Positions 34,101 to 49,100 of a stretch of DNA of 64,000 nt are shown one piece after another (the stretch's first letter is position 1; each line of letters starts with the position of its first letter). Source of the DNA: Sorex araneus (taxonomy: Eukaryota > Chordata > Mammalia > Eulipotyphla > Soricidae); the NCBI RefSeq assembly GCF_027595985.1, contig NC_073305.1, positions 114,648,259 through 114,712,258 of the forward strand. Direction: 5' to 3'. The position numbers and the translations under genes were made by a program. The notes beneath the pieces are model-generated. The model had not been told where the DNA came from, ran no database searches, and worked only from the letters and a program-made list of their open reading frames with translations.

Positions 34101-37100
34101 TTTCACTCATAGGTGTGTATGGGACATTTTGACAAATACCACACTGAAATCCAGATACATACAATTGTCCTGACACATCACTGTGCTATTTCATCAAAAG
34201 AAAAGTCATTGAACTAATGGGCAGTCAATATTCAAAGCTGAAGGGGATTTAAGATAGCATTTCTCATCTGTGGGCCATATGGTTCCCTATGAGCCCCCAG
34301 GGCGTTCCAAGGGGACCATAGGTGAACATCTGCACAATGGCTGGTGATGGCAGGAGACTAGAGAGCCAACCCACAAGGAAAGGAGGCCATAGGAAGGAAA
34401 CAAGGTCAGAAGGGGGCCATGGTGGGTTAAAGATTGAGAAGTACTGACTGAAGAGCTGACCTGATTCAATTGCATGTTGTTTTCTTTCCTACCATAGTAA
34501 ATAATGGAACTGATTTTTTCAAAAGGTTTCTGAAAAGTGGTAATATTTAAAAGTTGTCTCATGTTCACTCAGATACCTGTGTTTTCTGTGTTCTACAACT
34601 TGGCTTTTAATGAAATGTGTCAACAAAATGTATATAGGCATTTTTAAACAATATTAAGTCACAGTTGATGATCATGACAGTAAAAAAAATGAGTCAATAT
34701 TGATTTACTTGACATCTCTTGTATTAATGACAGAATTATCTTACATGCATTATCTCATTTAATCTTAATAATACTTAAATGAGATAGGATTTCTTTCCCA
34801 AATTTTGCAGAATAATTAGCTCAAACTCAAAACTGCTATTTTTTTTGTATAGGAAATAAGATTTATTTATTTTTTAATTTAATTTTATTATATTGAATCA
34901 CCGTGAGAAAAAAACACAAAGCTTTCAAGTTTGTCTCAGTCACACAATGATTGAATCCTCATCCTTTCACCAGTGCACATGTTCCACCACCAAGAACCCC
35001 AATATACCCCCTCCCACCCAGACTTCACCTAAGTAGTTAATGATCTTCATTTCATTCTCTATACTTTGAATACATTCAATATTTCAATAGAAAACTCACT
35101 ATTATTGTTTGGAATTTACCCCCAACAATCAGGCCTGCTGAAAAGGCATCATTTAATAATTTCTTTTCATTGCTGAGAATAAAGATTCTATGAACTCTTT
35201 TGGATTTCTGATATTTTAGTTCAGTTCACAGTCTAGATGCATGTCTGTAAGAAGCCGCTCTGGGTGCCAAAATGGGTTAGAAGAAGACCTCTTGGATCAT
35301 AGTCTTTACATCTTTACAAGCAGAGGGTCTGTTTCTCGAGCAGCAGCTCCGGGTCTTATCTGGGCCGAGGGTGTGCCGGTCTCAAAACTGCTAATTAATG
35401 GTAGAACAGCAATTTGGATTCCTACTTCAATGTGCTTTTTTATGTAATATTGTCACTTCTGTATATAATGTTTAAAATTAATTTCTAATGTTTCACTTAA
35501 TACTTTTTCAAAATTGAGATTTTAATCCTATTCTGAGTTTTGAAAAGATGGTTCTACAGGTTGTGGAAAAATCTTAGAGATTTTAAAACATTACTTAAAT
35601 GCTCAAATAGTTCTTTATTCTTAGATTACCTTTCTAAATATAGTATTAAAAGGAATTCTTGGGGATATTTTACATCTTAACATGAGAACAAATAGAATTA
35701 ATCTATAACAGATTAATTTTAATGAAAATTTGGTATATAGATGTTATAGATGTCTTTGAGGATGGAAATAATACAATAATTATTGTAAAATGGACAACAG
35801 GGAACAAATGGATCTTAATGTTGGAAGGATCTTTTAAAAATTAAATTTTTTCTTCCCTATCAAGAACTTTATATCACTATGTTTTGAGGTGAGGAAAAAT
35901 TAGTTTTTAGTTTCATGCAAGGTTTATTTTCTAATTAATTCATTTGAAAAAATAGTCTTTTGGTTTAAACAATACTAAAAGCTATAGATATTGAGAAGAC
36001 ATAGATATTATGGTTTAATACAATTTTTTAAATGTCCTATCTATGTGATAAGTTCTATAGCTTTCTTTCCACAAAAGTCTTTCACTTGTTATTTTTTCTT
36101 CTGATTAAATTATTTTTGCACTTTATGTTTAGCTACAAATTCGACAGTAGTCAAAGAAGTAGAATATGGGATGTGCACCGTTACATGTGGTAAGTAACAT
36201 AAAGCAAATAATATTGTATTTGTGAGTAGAGAGGAGCTGAAATCAGGTAATAGGGCATTTTTAATTTATAATTTGCATATTATCTCCCTTTTATTGATTT
36301 ACATTTCTATTAACTGAATTTACACACAGAGCTCAAACTGATTTATATGGTAGTTAGTTTTCTAACTACCATGTAAATTTTAATTTTAATAAAATTTTAA
36401 TTTTAATAAAATGCTCTTAATTTTATTTTGGGTCGGCTCCCTCTAATTTTTTGGCATGATTTTTCTCTACACCAAAGTAAAATTTTCTTTACCTCACAGA
36501 TGTTCAAAAGATGAAATACTTTCTGATGTATTTCACAGATGTCTTCCCACATACTGTGCTGGCAAATCTATTATGAAATTTTACTATTTTCAATAGTCTT
36601 TTTCAAATTCCATATTTCTCCCACTTATATGTCATGTCTTGGAGAAAAGAAATGCTGGCTTCATGGGAAAGGTAATATTCAACAACTATGACTGTCTTAT
36701 TGCTTCATAAATAGGAATTGCAGGTGGTGTCTCTTGCATGGGGGTGAGATTAAGAGGGCACATGTTATATCTTGCATGAAGAATCTACTGCAAGTATTGA
36801 AAGGACTTGTTAATGCACAGATTACTGTGCCTACCTCCAGCGTTTCTGACTATGCCTTCAGAAGGGCTTGAGAATTTTATTTCCATCAAGTCTATATGTT
36901 ACTTAATAAGACTAATGCTGCTGGTTAGATTTTTTTTTTGAGAACTACTAAAGACTAGTGGCATGCTAAGAAGATAAATAATTCACAATGAAATTGAGAT
37001 TTCTCTAAATAGAATATTCCCTGTGGGGAGGACTATTGGTGGGTAGGAAAGAAAAACGTTGCAGGGTATGCAGGCCAAAAATTCATGGAGATCTAGAAGG

Positions 37101-40100
37101 GAACTCATTTATTGGGCCCAAAATTAATCCTGAGCTGTCAGAGAGATAGTACAGGGAGTGTGCATAAGGACACTTTTGTCCTGGTATCGCATATCACATT
37201 GCCCCCTCCCCCGTCACCTCACCACTGCCTGATGTATCTCTGGTGACTCCTGAAACCCCACCAGGGCAGCGTTGGAGGGATCTGGTGCTTCAGGGCCTAA
37301 GCATCAACACATCTTTGGGCATAGCACCAACTCAATAGCCTGGGTAGTGGAGAATCTTGGAGAGTGTTCCTTGGGTCCCCAGAGCACTACTTGGAAGTCC
37401 TCCAGCCCTCCCCACAAAGGAAAAAGTAAACCTGTGAAAAAAAGTAAACCTTTTTTACTTAAAAAAAGTAAAAAGGAAGAAGAATTTTTGAGGAGTCATT
37501 TTTTAAAATAATGGTGAAATAAATATAACATAAAGTGCACTATCTCAATCATTTCTAAATGTACAAGTCAGTCACATTAGGCATATTTATATCATTGCAC
37601 AACCTTACCACTATCCACCTACAGAACTCTTTCATCATCCGAGCCTGAAACCTCTCACCCACCAGACTCTAATTTCCTGTTACCCCCAAAGCCTGGCAAC
37701 CACTATACTACTTTCTATCTCTTGAGATGGTTTTAAATCTATCTTTTTAAATCTTTATTTCTTGATAAATTAGAGCTAGAAAATGAGAGAAATCCTTATA
37801 ATCAACCTCTGATTATTTATTTGCATTTTATATCTTTCTTGACTCCTTGCTAGAGAAATTTGTACAGCTGAGGCACTATTTTTAATGGCAAATGTAATAA
37901 TTGATATTATAATATTCTATTATTTAACGATGTGTTTTAGAAATTGAATATTGCATTTATTTATTCAAGAAATAATTTTGGTTTTGTTTTGAATTTTGGG
38001 TCCTTTATGTGCCAAGTATTGTTTTATATCATGGGACTACAGCAGTGAGAAAAACAGGGAAAACTCTTCCTTCAAGAAATAAATGTATTTTAGTAAGACA
38101 GAAAAATAATATGTAAAACAATAACACATCAGATAGGTACTAAGTTCTAGAAAAAAATAAACCATGGCCAATATTTCATATCTAGACTTTAGGAATGTTT
38201 TTAAAATATTTTCCATTTATAACAACTAGAGGAAATGAGACATTCAAGAGAATTCCTTGCAATTTCCCACGTAATATTTTAGCAATCTAAATGCTGTTCC
38301 TCCCCCTCTCCCTATTGGATAACAGACAGATTTTAGATGTTATTTGGACTTACAGAAAATCCTCACACCTACACACATCATTATGACAAAATGTACTTAA
38401 ATAAAGAAATAAAAGCATGACACCTGCTTAGACAATATTTATTCATTTCCGAACAAGGCTGTGCATTTCATAAATTCAGGTGGAGCAGTGTTAAATTCAT
38501 TCTTGGCATATCTCTTAACTAGAGGAGACTGTTCCTCCCTGAGTTGTTCTTCTCAAGGAAAGGAGCTGTCTTCACTGCTCCTCAAAATCTCAGCCTCAGC
38601 ATTACCTAGACGTTGATTAGAAATTCACAATCTCAATCTCCGAATACAGACTAGAGACTGAACACAATGGCCACTCAACACCTTTATTGCAAACCACAAC
38701 ACCTAATCAGAGAGAGAGAACAAAAGGGAATTCCCTGCCATAGTGGCAGGGTGGGGTGGGGGGAGACGGGACTGGGGAGGTGGGGAGGGATGTTGGGTTT
38801 ACTGGTGGTGGAGAATGGGCACTGGTGAAGGGATGGGTTATCGAACTTTGTATGGGGGAAACATGAGCACAAAGATGTATGGATCTGTAACTGTACCCTC
38901 ACGATGACTCTCTAATTAAAAATAAACTAATAAAAAAAAAAGGAAAAAAAGAAATTCACAATCTCAAGACCTACCCCAGATCTACTGAATCAGAATTTGT
39001 GCTTGTTCATTTTTTTTTATGGGAACCACACCTTGTGGTGCTCAGGGTTTACCCCTAACTCTGTGCTCAGTGGGCATTCCTGGTGGGGCTCCGAAGACCA
39101 TACATGGTGGCAGGGATCAAACCCAGGTCAGACGCATGCAAGACCAGCACCCTACCCTCTGTACTATCTGTCCAGCATCAGAACTTGCATTTAGATACGC
39201 TCTCCAGATATTTTTCATGCACTCTAATACTACTGCTGGAAGACATTAATGTCCCTTGCCCCTGAGAATGTGCTCTGTGATTATAACCTTAGGTTGAAAG
39301 AGGGAAGCTGGTAGACAAGGACGTTGAGATGAATTCTACTTTAGTGTGATCACACAGTCTTATCACAGGTTCTAGTCGACATGTCTAGTGTTATTATTTT
39401 TTTTGTCTTCCTCAGTTCTGTGATGAAACTGAAATCTGAGATTAGTTAATAAAGATCTGTTTTTTTGTTACAAGGAAGTGCAACAATTCCTTCTGGTAAC
39501 AATATAGATGAGACTATGTGAGTTAAGACAAAGTCACCTACTGTATGATCTCTCTTCCATGAGAAATCTGAAAAAAATTCAGCTTATAGAAGCAGCAGAT
39601 TTGTGGTCTCCAAGTGGAGAAAGGGGATTTTAGGGATGAAAGGAATTTAAAAAATACTCATAATTACAAGATAAGGGAGTTCTGGGGATGATGACAATAA
39701 TGAACAGTATTGTAATTATATTTGAAAGTTGCAAAAAGATAGATTTGCAATACTTTCATCACAAGAAAAATTGTAACAGGGAAGGTTATGAATGTTAACT
39801 AAATTTGTGGCAATCATTTTTCAACAAATAGCTGATTAAATCATCATGTTGTAGATCTTAGACTTCAAATGTGACAGTTCTAATGAGGGTATCCTCGTGA
39901 TGGAGCTTTAGTTATTAATAGTTTATGCAGCTATGTTTAATCCAGAGATTTTTGCCCATCTTAAAAGGCATCTATGTTAAAATGCAATTTTGGAATATTC
40001 TCAAGAAGTCCAAATTCCACTTTCTAAATGTTCCATGATCAAGTGAATTTAGGAGATTTTAGTGCATTTCATCAAATCTAAGATTTTATTGACTGTAAGA

Positions 40101-43100
40101 AGCACATTTTTATTTTACCTTTAAAAAAGAAAAATGCCCATTTTTTTGACATGCTTTAATTATTAGAGGCATTCTGATTTCAAACATATTAAAATGTAAG
40201 TTCTTTATTTTAAGGTCAATAAAGATTTACACATAAGAGCATATTTTAAGTTCCTTAATTTTTTTGTAATAAAGAATTCTGTAATTAAATATTCTGTAAT
40301 ACATTTTATTTAATGCATTATTTTAAAATTTGCTTTATTATGGAATCCCATTTCCTTATGGCTCAAACTCAGAGGGAGTGGTATTTCACCATAGCTTACT
40401 TTGGAAAATGCTGCTTTGTGAAATAGTCAAAAATGAGAATCTAAAAAGAGTCTAGATATTATTCTGCATTTAGAAATTTAATTTTTGAAATTCTGGGAAA
40501 AGTTTCAAAAGGGAACTTGATGGAAAAGTAAGCCAACAATGCAGTTGTTCTGTTTTAATATTTGCTGTTTCTTTTATCAAAGGCATTGGTATCAGAGAAG
40601 TTATATTAACAAAAGGATGCCCTGGAGATGAATCCAAGTGTATTGTGAGGGTGGAAGAGTGCCGTGGACCAGTAGACTGTGGCTGTGAGTTGGACTCTTG
40701 TGTTGGATATTCTTAACCCTCAGGTTGTTACAAGTGAAAGAGGTCATCAACTGAGACATTGAAAGAAAATTATGATAAAGTTCCAATTTTCTAGACAGTG
40801 ATAGCTCTGAGTAGCTTTCAGGTTTTGCTTTACAATTTTTCAGTGATTTCTTACATTTTACACTTTTATTACACACTGGATTGCACTTAAGGTCTATAAT
40901 TGAGGCTATTGTATAGTAAAATTCAGCTTTTGGCAATTTGGTCATGACAATTCATATCTAATTATACTATTTTGAGATTTCATTGTCTCTAAGTGGGCTA
41001 TCGAAGACCCAAGTAGATCTCAAACCAGATAGATTGCTCTTTCTAAAACTGTTTGAAATTCATTCTGTGGACGGAACAGAGAACTATGGTATTCTCTGCA
41101 CTAAGGGTCCCCTGTGGGATTCCAGGGACCATATGGGATGCTAGGGATCAAACCTGGGTTGGCTGTGTACAGGAGCTGTGGTATTCTCTACCTGCTTCTT
41201 TTACCTCTTTGCATCCATTATTCTTTCCTGTTTCTCTACAAGTGACTTTTAAAGTTAGCATTGCATATAAAGTAACTCATAATTCACAATGGTGTATATG
41301 TGTTTTTTTTTTCAAAGGGGGCACACCAATTTCAGAAAGTCTTGACAGTGCTAGACTGGCTTGTGTTCATGTAGCTCCTGTAAATCGTTTCAGATATGTT
41401 TGGAGAGTTATAAGGGCAGACCAGGTGAGTAAGGAGTGTATGCAATTTGCTGCTTTCTACTAATTGATACTATTTATTTCCCAGTTTTGATGAGTTTCAG
41501 AAAACTTTCTCTTTAAAAGCAGTTTGTGAAAGTGAAGTTAAATTAGATGACTTTCTTTTTGTGGAGGCACACCCAAAGTGCTCAGGGCTCCTAGCTCTGT
41601 GTTCAGGGATCCTGATGGAGCTAAGGGTACCATATGTGGTGCTGGGGGATCGAACCCAGGTAACCACTTACATATAAGGCTTTCCTATTGCTCTGGTCCT
41701 GTCTAATAATTTTCTTATTGTTGGAATTTTAAAGTGTTTATCATGTAGTAAGGCTAAGATTTTACAAAGGTCTTAAAGCCTTTGTAAATTTTAAATTTAA
41801 AGTTGGAATTTAAAATCAACTATTTTATATAACGTATTCCATTTTTGAAGCAAGATTTTTATTTGTATGTATAGAAATTACTTAATGAAGACAGTAAACT
41901 ACCATTAACTGAGAATTTATTAAGTAGTAAAAATATTCACCTGGTGGAGTTTCTTTTAACTTTCCTTATAATCTGAACACTACACCCATTTGACAGATAA
42001 GTAACATAGACCAGAGAGTAAGTTGTCCTTGGTTGCACAGGCAGTAGTTGTTAGCATTGGTACTTAATGTCTGCGTCATATGACTCTAAAATCCACTAAC
42101 ATAATTAAATATTAGAGAGACAAAGATTCCTCTTTTGTTATAGTCCATTGTTCCTGAATCTTAGGTTTACATTAAAAGTGTTAATACTTTTTTCCCTTTT
42201 AAATAGCAACCTATTGTAATTTCAAATGATACAGTAACATTGGATATTAAGAGGGAAACTCATCCCATTGCTTTTGAGTGTAATACTTATGAGAATAATG
42301 ACCTAGTAGCATCTGTTAGATTCACAGTCTACACATCAAATGGTAAGTGCCCAGCTATGTTTTACCTTTCTCATATTTCTTTTTTTTTTACAATCTGAAA
42401 TGATGATGAATTTTATTTTATTTTTTTAATATTTTTTAAATTTTATAAAGTAGTTCACAATATTTCATTACATTTAACATTCAAATACCAATCCTACCAA
42501 CATACCAAATACTCTTTCCCACCAACATATTTTGGATGTTTCCATCCCGAACCCCAGTCCCTGCCCCAAAGCAGAACTTAAATAATATATTTTATACTGT
42601 TTGTTATGAAAAACTGCTGAAAATGTTACAAAAAGTATTATTAGAAGAAAGAGTGTGGAAATTGTTGTATTTCACCAAGGGGCCATTAAGCCCTTCTATA
42701 AGAGATCACTTCATTTTGTTAAAGGTTGAGACTTGTGTGCCATATATATATATATATATATGTATATGTATATATGTGTGTATATAATCTGTAAAAAATG
42801 TATATTTCCCTCTAATATTGGTTGCCTCCTACTTCGTACTTTTCTCATATTTCAAATTTTAAGAGATCAAAATCACCTGTAGATGAATTCCTGAAATATA
42901 TACAGATGGCTAACCTCACCCCCAAATTTTCTAGATGTTTAGATTTTGGTGGGACTAACATAGAATTTGTATAACTACCTAGTCTGAGATACTGTCAGCC
43001 CAGAGACCACTCTTAGAAGCAATGTCTCATGTCAGGTTTTTCTGCAAGGTGTAGCGCTTAATTTCTTTTTCATAAAGATCAGTCACATATGCCTCACTTT

Positions 43101-46100
43101 AGGAAAGTGGTACCTGAAGTATTTCCAAAGACACAATTTTATTCTCTTTTACTTTTATCACAAAATTGAAAATACATCACGAAATACTCAATGATGTTTA
43201 CATAAATCTTGGTGTAGTAAATAAAGACATGGTATCAAGTTATGTCTATTTGGCATTTATTTACTTAAAGAAATTGATGAGATACTGCTCTATATCAAAA
43301 AAGGTAAATTTTGTCCTGAACATAGTTTGATTGCTAGAAATTGTATTTCCTTTGTGAAGCAGATTCTTACACCTGTCCTTTCAGTTTAAACTATGTTGTG
43401 TTCTATCCCCAACTGACCATTTCCTTTGGTTCAGTTGTTCTTAACTATTTTTGTTGTTGTTGTTGTTGTGTGTTGTTGTTGTTGTTATTGTTATTGTCAT
43501 CTTTGTTATTGGGAATATGGAGGGTTTGGTCACGAGGTTTTTTTTTTTTTAATATACAACCAAGTATTTGGAGACCTTCCAGAAAAAAAAAATGCCCTTA
43601 TAAACAAATATGACAAAAGTTATCTATAACTTTAAGGGAGTTTGTGGATTTCTTGAAACTTCTTCTGAATTCTTATAACCTAGCATTATAATCACTACAC
43701 CCTGTGTTGAAATGGAAACAAGGTAAAGTGCTTTGAAAATAATTTTTAAAAGTAAACTAAAAATTTCTCTAACGTGTTGTTTTGTGTTTTTTTAAATTAT
43801 TGTTAGGGTTGGAGAGGGTGCAGCAGGTAAGGTACTTCTCTTGCATGCAGCTGACCCACATACGGTCCCCTGAGCATCACCAGGAATGAACCCTGAGCAA
43901 AGACCAAGGGGCCAGTAATAATTCCTGAACATAACCAGGTGTGACCCAAACACTCTTTGCTCTCAAAATCATATTTATGATGAAACCTCATAATATTGCT
44001 CCAATGTTGACATATAAGCAGTATTAAAGGAATAATTTCAATTTCAGTAAGGTGCTACAGAAAGAAAAAAAAAGAAAAAGGACCAACATATTATCAAACT
44101 AATAGAATTCTCAATGGGTCCTACTTCAGAATTTTGTTTAAATATTTTGGATGCTATTCTGAGTTTTTATCCCTACAGCCTGGTCCTCATCAGGACTGCT
44201 CAATGGATAGCTTCTCCCATAATTAAAAGGCCACATGCATTTGAAGGTACATAAGCTAGGGACCGAACACAGAAAAAGACAGCCCTCAATAAGATAAGTC
44301 TACTTCTCTCTATATAGTGGTCCAGGGCGTAAGATACTTGCCTTGCACATAACTTGTTTCAATCTCTGGCATCTTATATGGTCTCCAGAACACCTTTAAG
44401 GGTGATCCCTGAGCAGAGAGTTGGGAGTAAACCCTGGGAACTGCCAAGTGTTGCCCTAAAACATAAATAAAACAACAATGGGAAACACACTGAAAATGGA
44501 ACCTTTCACTATTTGGACTTAGAACAAATTTTTGTGTATTTTTTTTTTGGTTGCTGTTGTTGTTAATGTCTTCATTACCCTGATAAGTGATTGGTCCATT
44601 TCTCATGGCCTTTAGCTTTGTTTAGTCTATTTCTTCCAGACCCTGTTACCCTACACACTAGATGTTTCATTGCTTGGTTTGCTTCTCAGGAGTCCAGTTT
44701 TGGGTAATCCAATACATCCTTCTAGATGAGCCTTATGTTTTCTGGCCTTTGAGGTATCTTCCTGTGGGGCAATGGATGGCTGTTGAAGTAATGGAGGGCC
44801 AGAGTGGATAGCTCTAGGATTTGGTGTTGGCTGGCTGTGAACTATCAGTTATCTCCAAGAGGTCAGCTGCAAGTCCATTGCTGGAGAAAGGACTTAATGA
44901 TCTATAATCCCATTCAGGCAGGAGCCCACTGGCAAACTCCAACTCTTTATAGTCGCTAAGTGTGGGCCAGGAAGAAGTTGGACGCTGGGAAGCCATCCAA
45001 CAGTAAGAAAAATTCCACTCTTGTAAATACAGTCCATGAACCTGCTCTGAGCCACAAATGGCCTAAACTGGAACGTGGTTCCCATCACTGCCACTGACCC
45101 CACGTAGTTGGGGGTGTTCTTCATACACACACCAGCACTTCATTCTTAGTCTTGCTATTAAAGAGAAAATCATCATGTACCCAGAGAAAGCATTTTGGGA
45201 CTCACTACCAAGTAACCTGAGGTTGATGGCCAGATTTCTACCAGCAACTAACCCTTCCCAATGGGCATGGTGTAGTGCTACACTTCAAGTGGCCCTTGTC
45301 AGATGGCCCTTGTCAGTTTTCAGGGGCTCCTTAGTTTTATCAGCTACGATCAAGATCAAGTCTAGGTTAGATTCCCTGAACACTCTGAAGTGCAAGGTCT
45401 TGCACTTGTAAGGATAGAAGACAGTTTTGATGGTAATGGTCACCAGGTGTCTTAAGCTTCCTCTCTGACCTGGGGTTGTATATCTTAGTAGAACAAGATA
45501 GTGGAAAGTGACAGAAAAGTTAATCCCTGAGGACATGATCTCTAGACCCACCACATCCACACTGTGGGTCCTGTATGCTGTGTTAGTGTGTGTCTCATAC
45601 TGGAGGATGACATGCCAAAGCACCTAGTTACTGGTTGAAAAGGTCAGTTACTTTATGCCTCTGTTCTGTACTTGTGGTTTGGGGCTTCAGTGATGGCATA
45701 CAGTATTCTCAGAGGAACTTGCCAGTTGACCTCATAGATGGAGGCAATCAATAAATACTTCAGACTAAAGACCCCATATGGGAGTTGTGTGCAGGGGTAG
45801 CCTCTGAATTCAGTGGAAGGGGAATCCAAAATGGGAGGTTTGATCTGAGCCAGGAGGCTTATCCCCTTGAAGGCCCTCAGCTTGCCCCTTCTTCAAATTC
45901 AGTCTCTCTCCTTGCTTTCAGTGTAGGGAGGTGGTGTTGGGCATTGGCACGTTGGAAGGTGCAGCCATCCAATTTAGTGCTTTCACAGGTAAATTCACTT
46001 TGGAGGAACAGCTAGACTCCATTATAGGTGAAGAGCTTCTGGAAATGTTCCTCAAAAAACCTCTTTGACATCCTGGCCACTGGAGCAGAAAGCCAGTCTT

Positions 46101-49100
46101 ATGATTTGAGCTACCAGAGATTGCTTGGAGATACAAACTCCCGGCCATAACTGGAGCAATGCCCATCCCTGAGATGAATATTTATGTCTTAATGAACCAC
46201 TAAACCAAGTTATACAGAATCCCGCTGCCTCAGACTAACATAGCCAGGCAGCCATTCTGCTGGCTGCCCAGCCCTGGCACCAACACTGGCTAGTTCCTAA
46301 GAGCAGGTTGGTGGAAGCAACCCTGACAACTTGGGTGGACTTGAGCGAGGTCCATGTCTCAAATCCTTTACACCCGTTGAGTCCTGATCCCTTTGTAGTG
46401 AATTTCAGGTCATTTTTTTTTAATGTCACAGCCAACAAGAGCCCACCTAAGGACGATTCAGCACCCATCCTTGACACTGCCCTAGCAACAGATCTGGCAG
46501 TTGCTTCAGAGAAACCTTAAAAACAGCTTTGAAGAAGCAAAGGGTTTACACTCCATCTCGGAAGTGGCTCACAACCCACTACTCTCGGTGTACCACTCCA
46601 TCCTCCGGCCCCCATGCATTTCCTCTTGACTCTGTGGAACTCACTTCTTTTCTGGGAGATGCCTGTATCTCAAATTGGAGTGCACATTTCTTTTATGTTG
46701 GGTGTCTCTTTCTCTCTCAGCCCTAGCTGACTCTGGAATGTGTTTTCACCTCTTCCCTCACATGTTCTAAATAAAATGTCTTTGCTTCACTATCAGTCCT
46801 CTCCTAAAACGCTTTTCTGAGAGAATTGACAAGGAGACTGGGAAACCACAGGGAATGGTGGGGGAGGGCGATAATTTAATCAAAACAAACATTCTAGTAG
46901 AAAGATCTACATTATATTGTACTGGATTTAAAAAATACATAGCTATAACTGAAATAGCTGAAATATTTTAGGATAAATGTGGTTCAATGAGAAATTTCTT
47001 TCATCAGATGTTTCACAATTCTTTTGTTTTGGGGCCACACCTGGCAGTGCTCAGGGCTTACTATTGGCTTTGCACTCAAGAATTATTCCTGGGAGTCCAT
47101 GTATGGTGCTGGGGATAGAACTGGGATTGGTTACATGCAAAGCAAGTATCTTACCCCTGTACTATCTCTTTACCTCCATGATAACTTTTTGTTTGTTTTG
47201 GGGGCACCACACTTGGCAGTGCTCAGGGATCATTTCTGATGGGGATTGGGGAGGAATGTGTGTGGTGTCGGGGAACAAACCTGAGTTGACCATGTGCAAA
47301 GCAAACACCTTGCCTGCTGTACTATCTCTCCAGCCTCAATTTTTTGTAATTAAGCATTGTTATGGATTAAATTTTATCCCCCTAAAATGTTTCTTCCAAG
47401 TTCAAATTCTCAGAACCTTAGAATGTGACCATCTTGTATAGAGGGTTGTATATAGACATGATGGTTTTATCTACAATAAAGCAACACCATAAAGACCTTG
47501 AATCAAAATGTCTGGTGTCCTTATAAGAATAGAGAAATTGGGAAATGCAGAAGAAGAGGGGAGAGGAGAAGAGAAGAAGGGAGAGGAGGAGAGGGAAGGG
47601 AAGAGAGAGGAGAGGAAAGGAGAAAGGAAAAGGAAAACCACTCATGTGAACTGGGAGGTTGAATTTACGCTTCCACCAGTCAAGGAATATTTGGAGCTAC
47701 CAGAACCTGGAAGATGAAAGGGAAGATTCTTTCCTGGAGCCTTAGGAGAGAGATCAATATCTCTTACAACATTTTATTTTATATTTGTAACCTCAAGAAC
47801 TGAGAGACAATAAAATCTGTGTTTAGATTACCATTTGACAATGGTATTTTTGTATGGTGGTTCTAGGAACTAATACAAAAACAAAATTTCTCCAAGTGGA
47901 ACATTCAAATACAGTGGATTTTTTTTTTAGTTAGAGAATTTTAATAGGAAATTCGGACTCTCTTCCTCCTCCTCCTCTTCTTCCTCCTCCCCCCTTCTTT
48001 ACCACACCCAGCTGTGATCAGGGCTCACTCTTAGTACACTTACGGAATGATACTGTGTGCTAGAGATCAAACCCGGTTGGACACATACAAGGTAAGTACC
48101 TTAAACTATTGTACTGAAATGCATCCTTTTTGTTGTTGGTGGTGGTGGTGGGGCACATCTGGCAATGCTCAGGATTTACTCCTGGTTCTGCACTCAGGAT
48201 TCTATCCTGGCAGTGCTTCAGTAATCTTTTGGGATGCCAAGGATAGTACCCTCATCTACTTTGTGCAAAGAAAGTGCCTAATCCCCTGTACTAGCCCACT
48301 ATACAGCCTAACCCACTATACTATCTATCTGGTCCACAAATACAGTCTTTTAAAGTTAAATATAAAATTCATCTAAGTGGAAGTCCTTATAAGAAGATGC
48401 TTTTGGACTGGAGTGATGGGATAGTGGGAAGGACGTTTGCCTTCCACGCAGTCGACCCAGGTTTGATTCCCAGCATCCCATATGGTCCCCTGAGCACGTC
48501 CAGGAGTTAATTCCTGAGTGCATGAGCCAGGAGTAACCCCTCTGCATTGCCAGGTGTGACCCTAAAAGCTAAAAAGAAAAAAAAAGAAGATCCTTTTAAA
48601 ATAAATTAAGTTCTTCATACCCTTTATGCTGTACCCTCTTTTGACTAGTATTATAGTGTAAGTGAGTGAAATATGAAGGAATTTTGCTGTTCTCAAGTTT
48701 TAATCCTCTTATATAAGCTTAAATTTAAAAAAATTAAAAATATTAATTTATGTTGGATAATAAATATTATGTAATTTTTCTCTTATACTTAGAACTATAT
48801 AGTGAGATCACTAAATGGAATTCAAAGCTCTAAAATTACTTAAGAAAATGAAAACTTATACTCAATGTGTTTAAAGTGGTGGAAGAATGTGTAGACAAAT
48901 AAACAGTTGAGATTGCCATATGGGGCACTACTTCATATAGAGCAATCCTTGATGAAATGAAAGCATTCATAGGCATAAAACAGCATATGCACACAATGAA
49001 AATGTCTTGGTTATCAGTTATAATTTGATTGGTGCACCAGATGATCACTCTGATCCTTCCCCAGGAGAATCTTTTATGATTCTCTGATTTAGGGACCAGG

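Larger units (their letters stand above)
28429..36132 (+). other. SPACA1: SPACA1 intron 1 (7.7 kb)
   Basis: GTGAGG donor to TTTAG acceptor, phase 1. It holds L1 tails, SINEs, a (CT)n run and a hAT-like element, listed separately. Nothing else was recognised at 28570-29660 or 35400-36130; a purine-rich stretch lies at about 31615-31775. Confidence 0.85.
36190..40582 (+). other. SPACA1: SPACA1 intron 2 (4.4 kb)
   Basis: GTAAGT donor to TATCAAAG acceptor. It contains the hairpin at 36347, an old SINE, two L1 pieces and a SINE, listed separately. Nothing recognised at 37510-38610 or 39800-40580. Confidence 0.9.
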
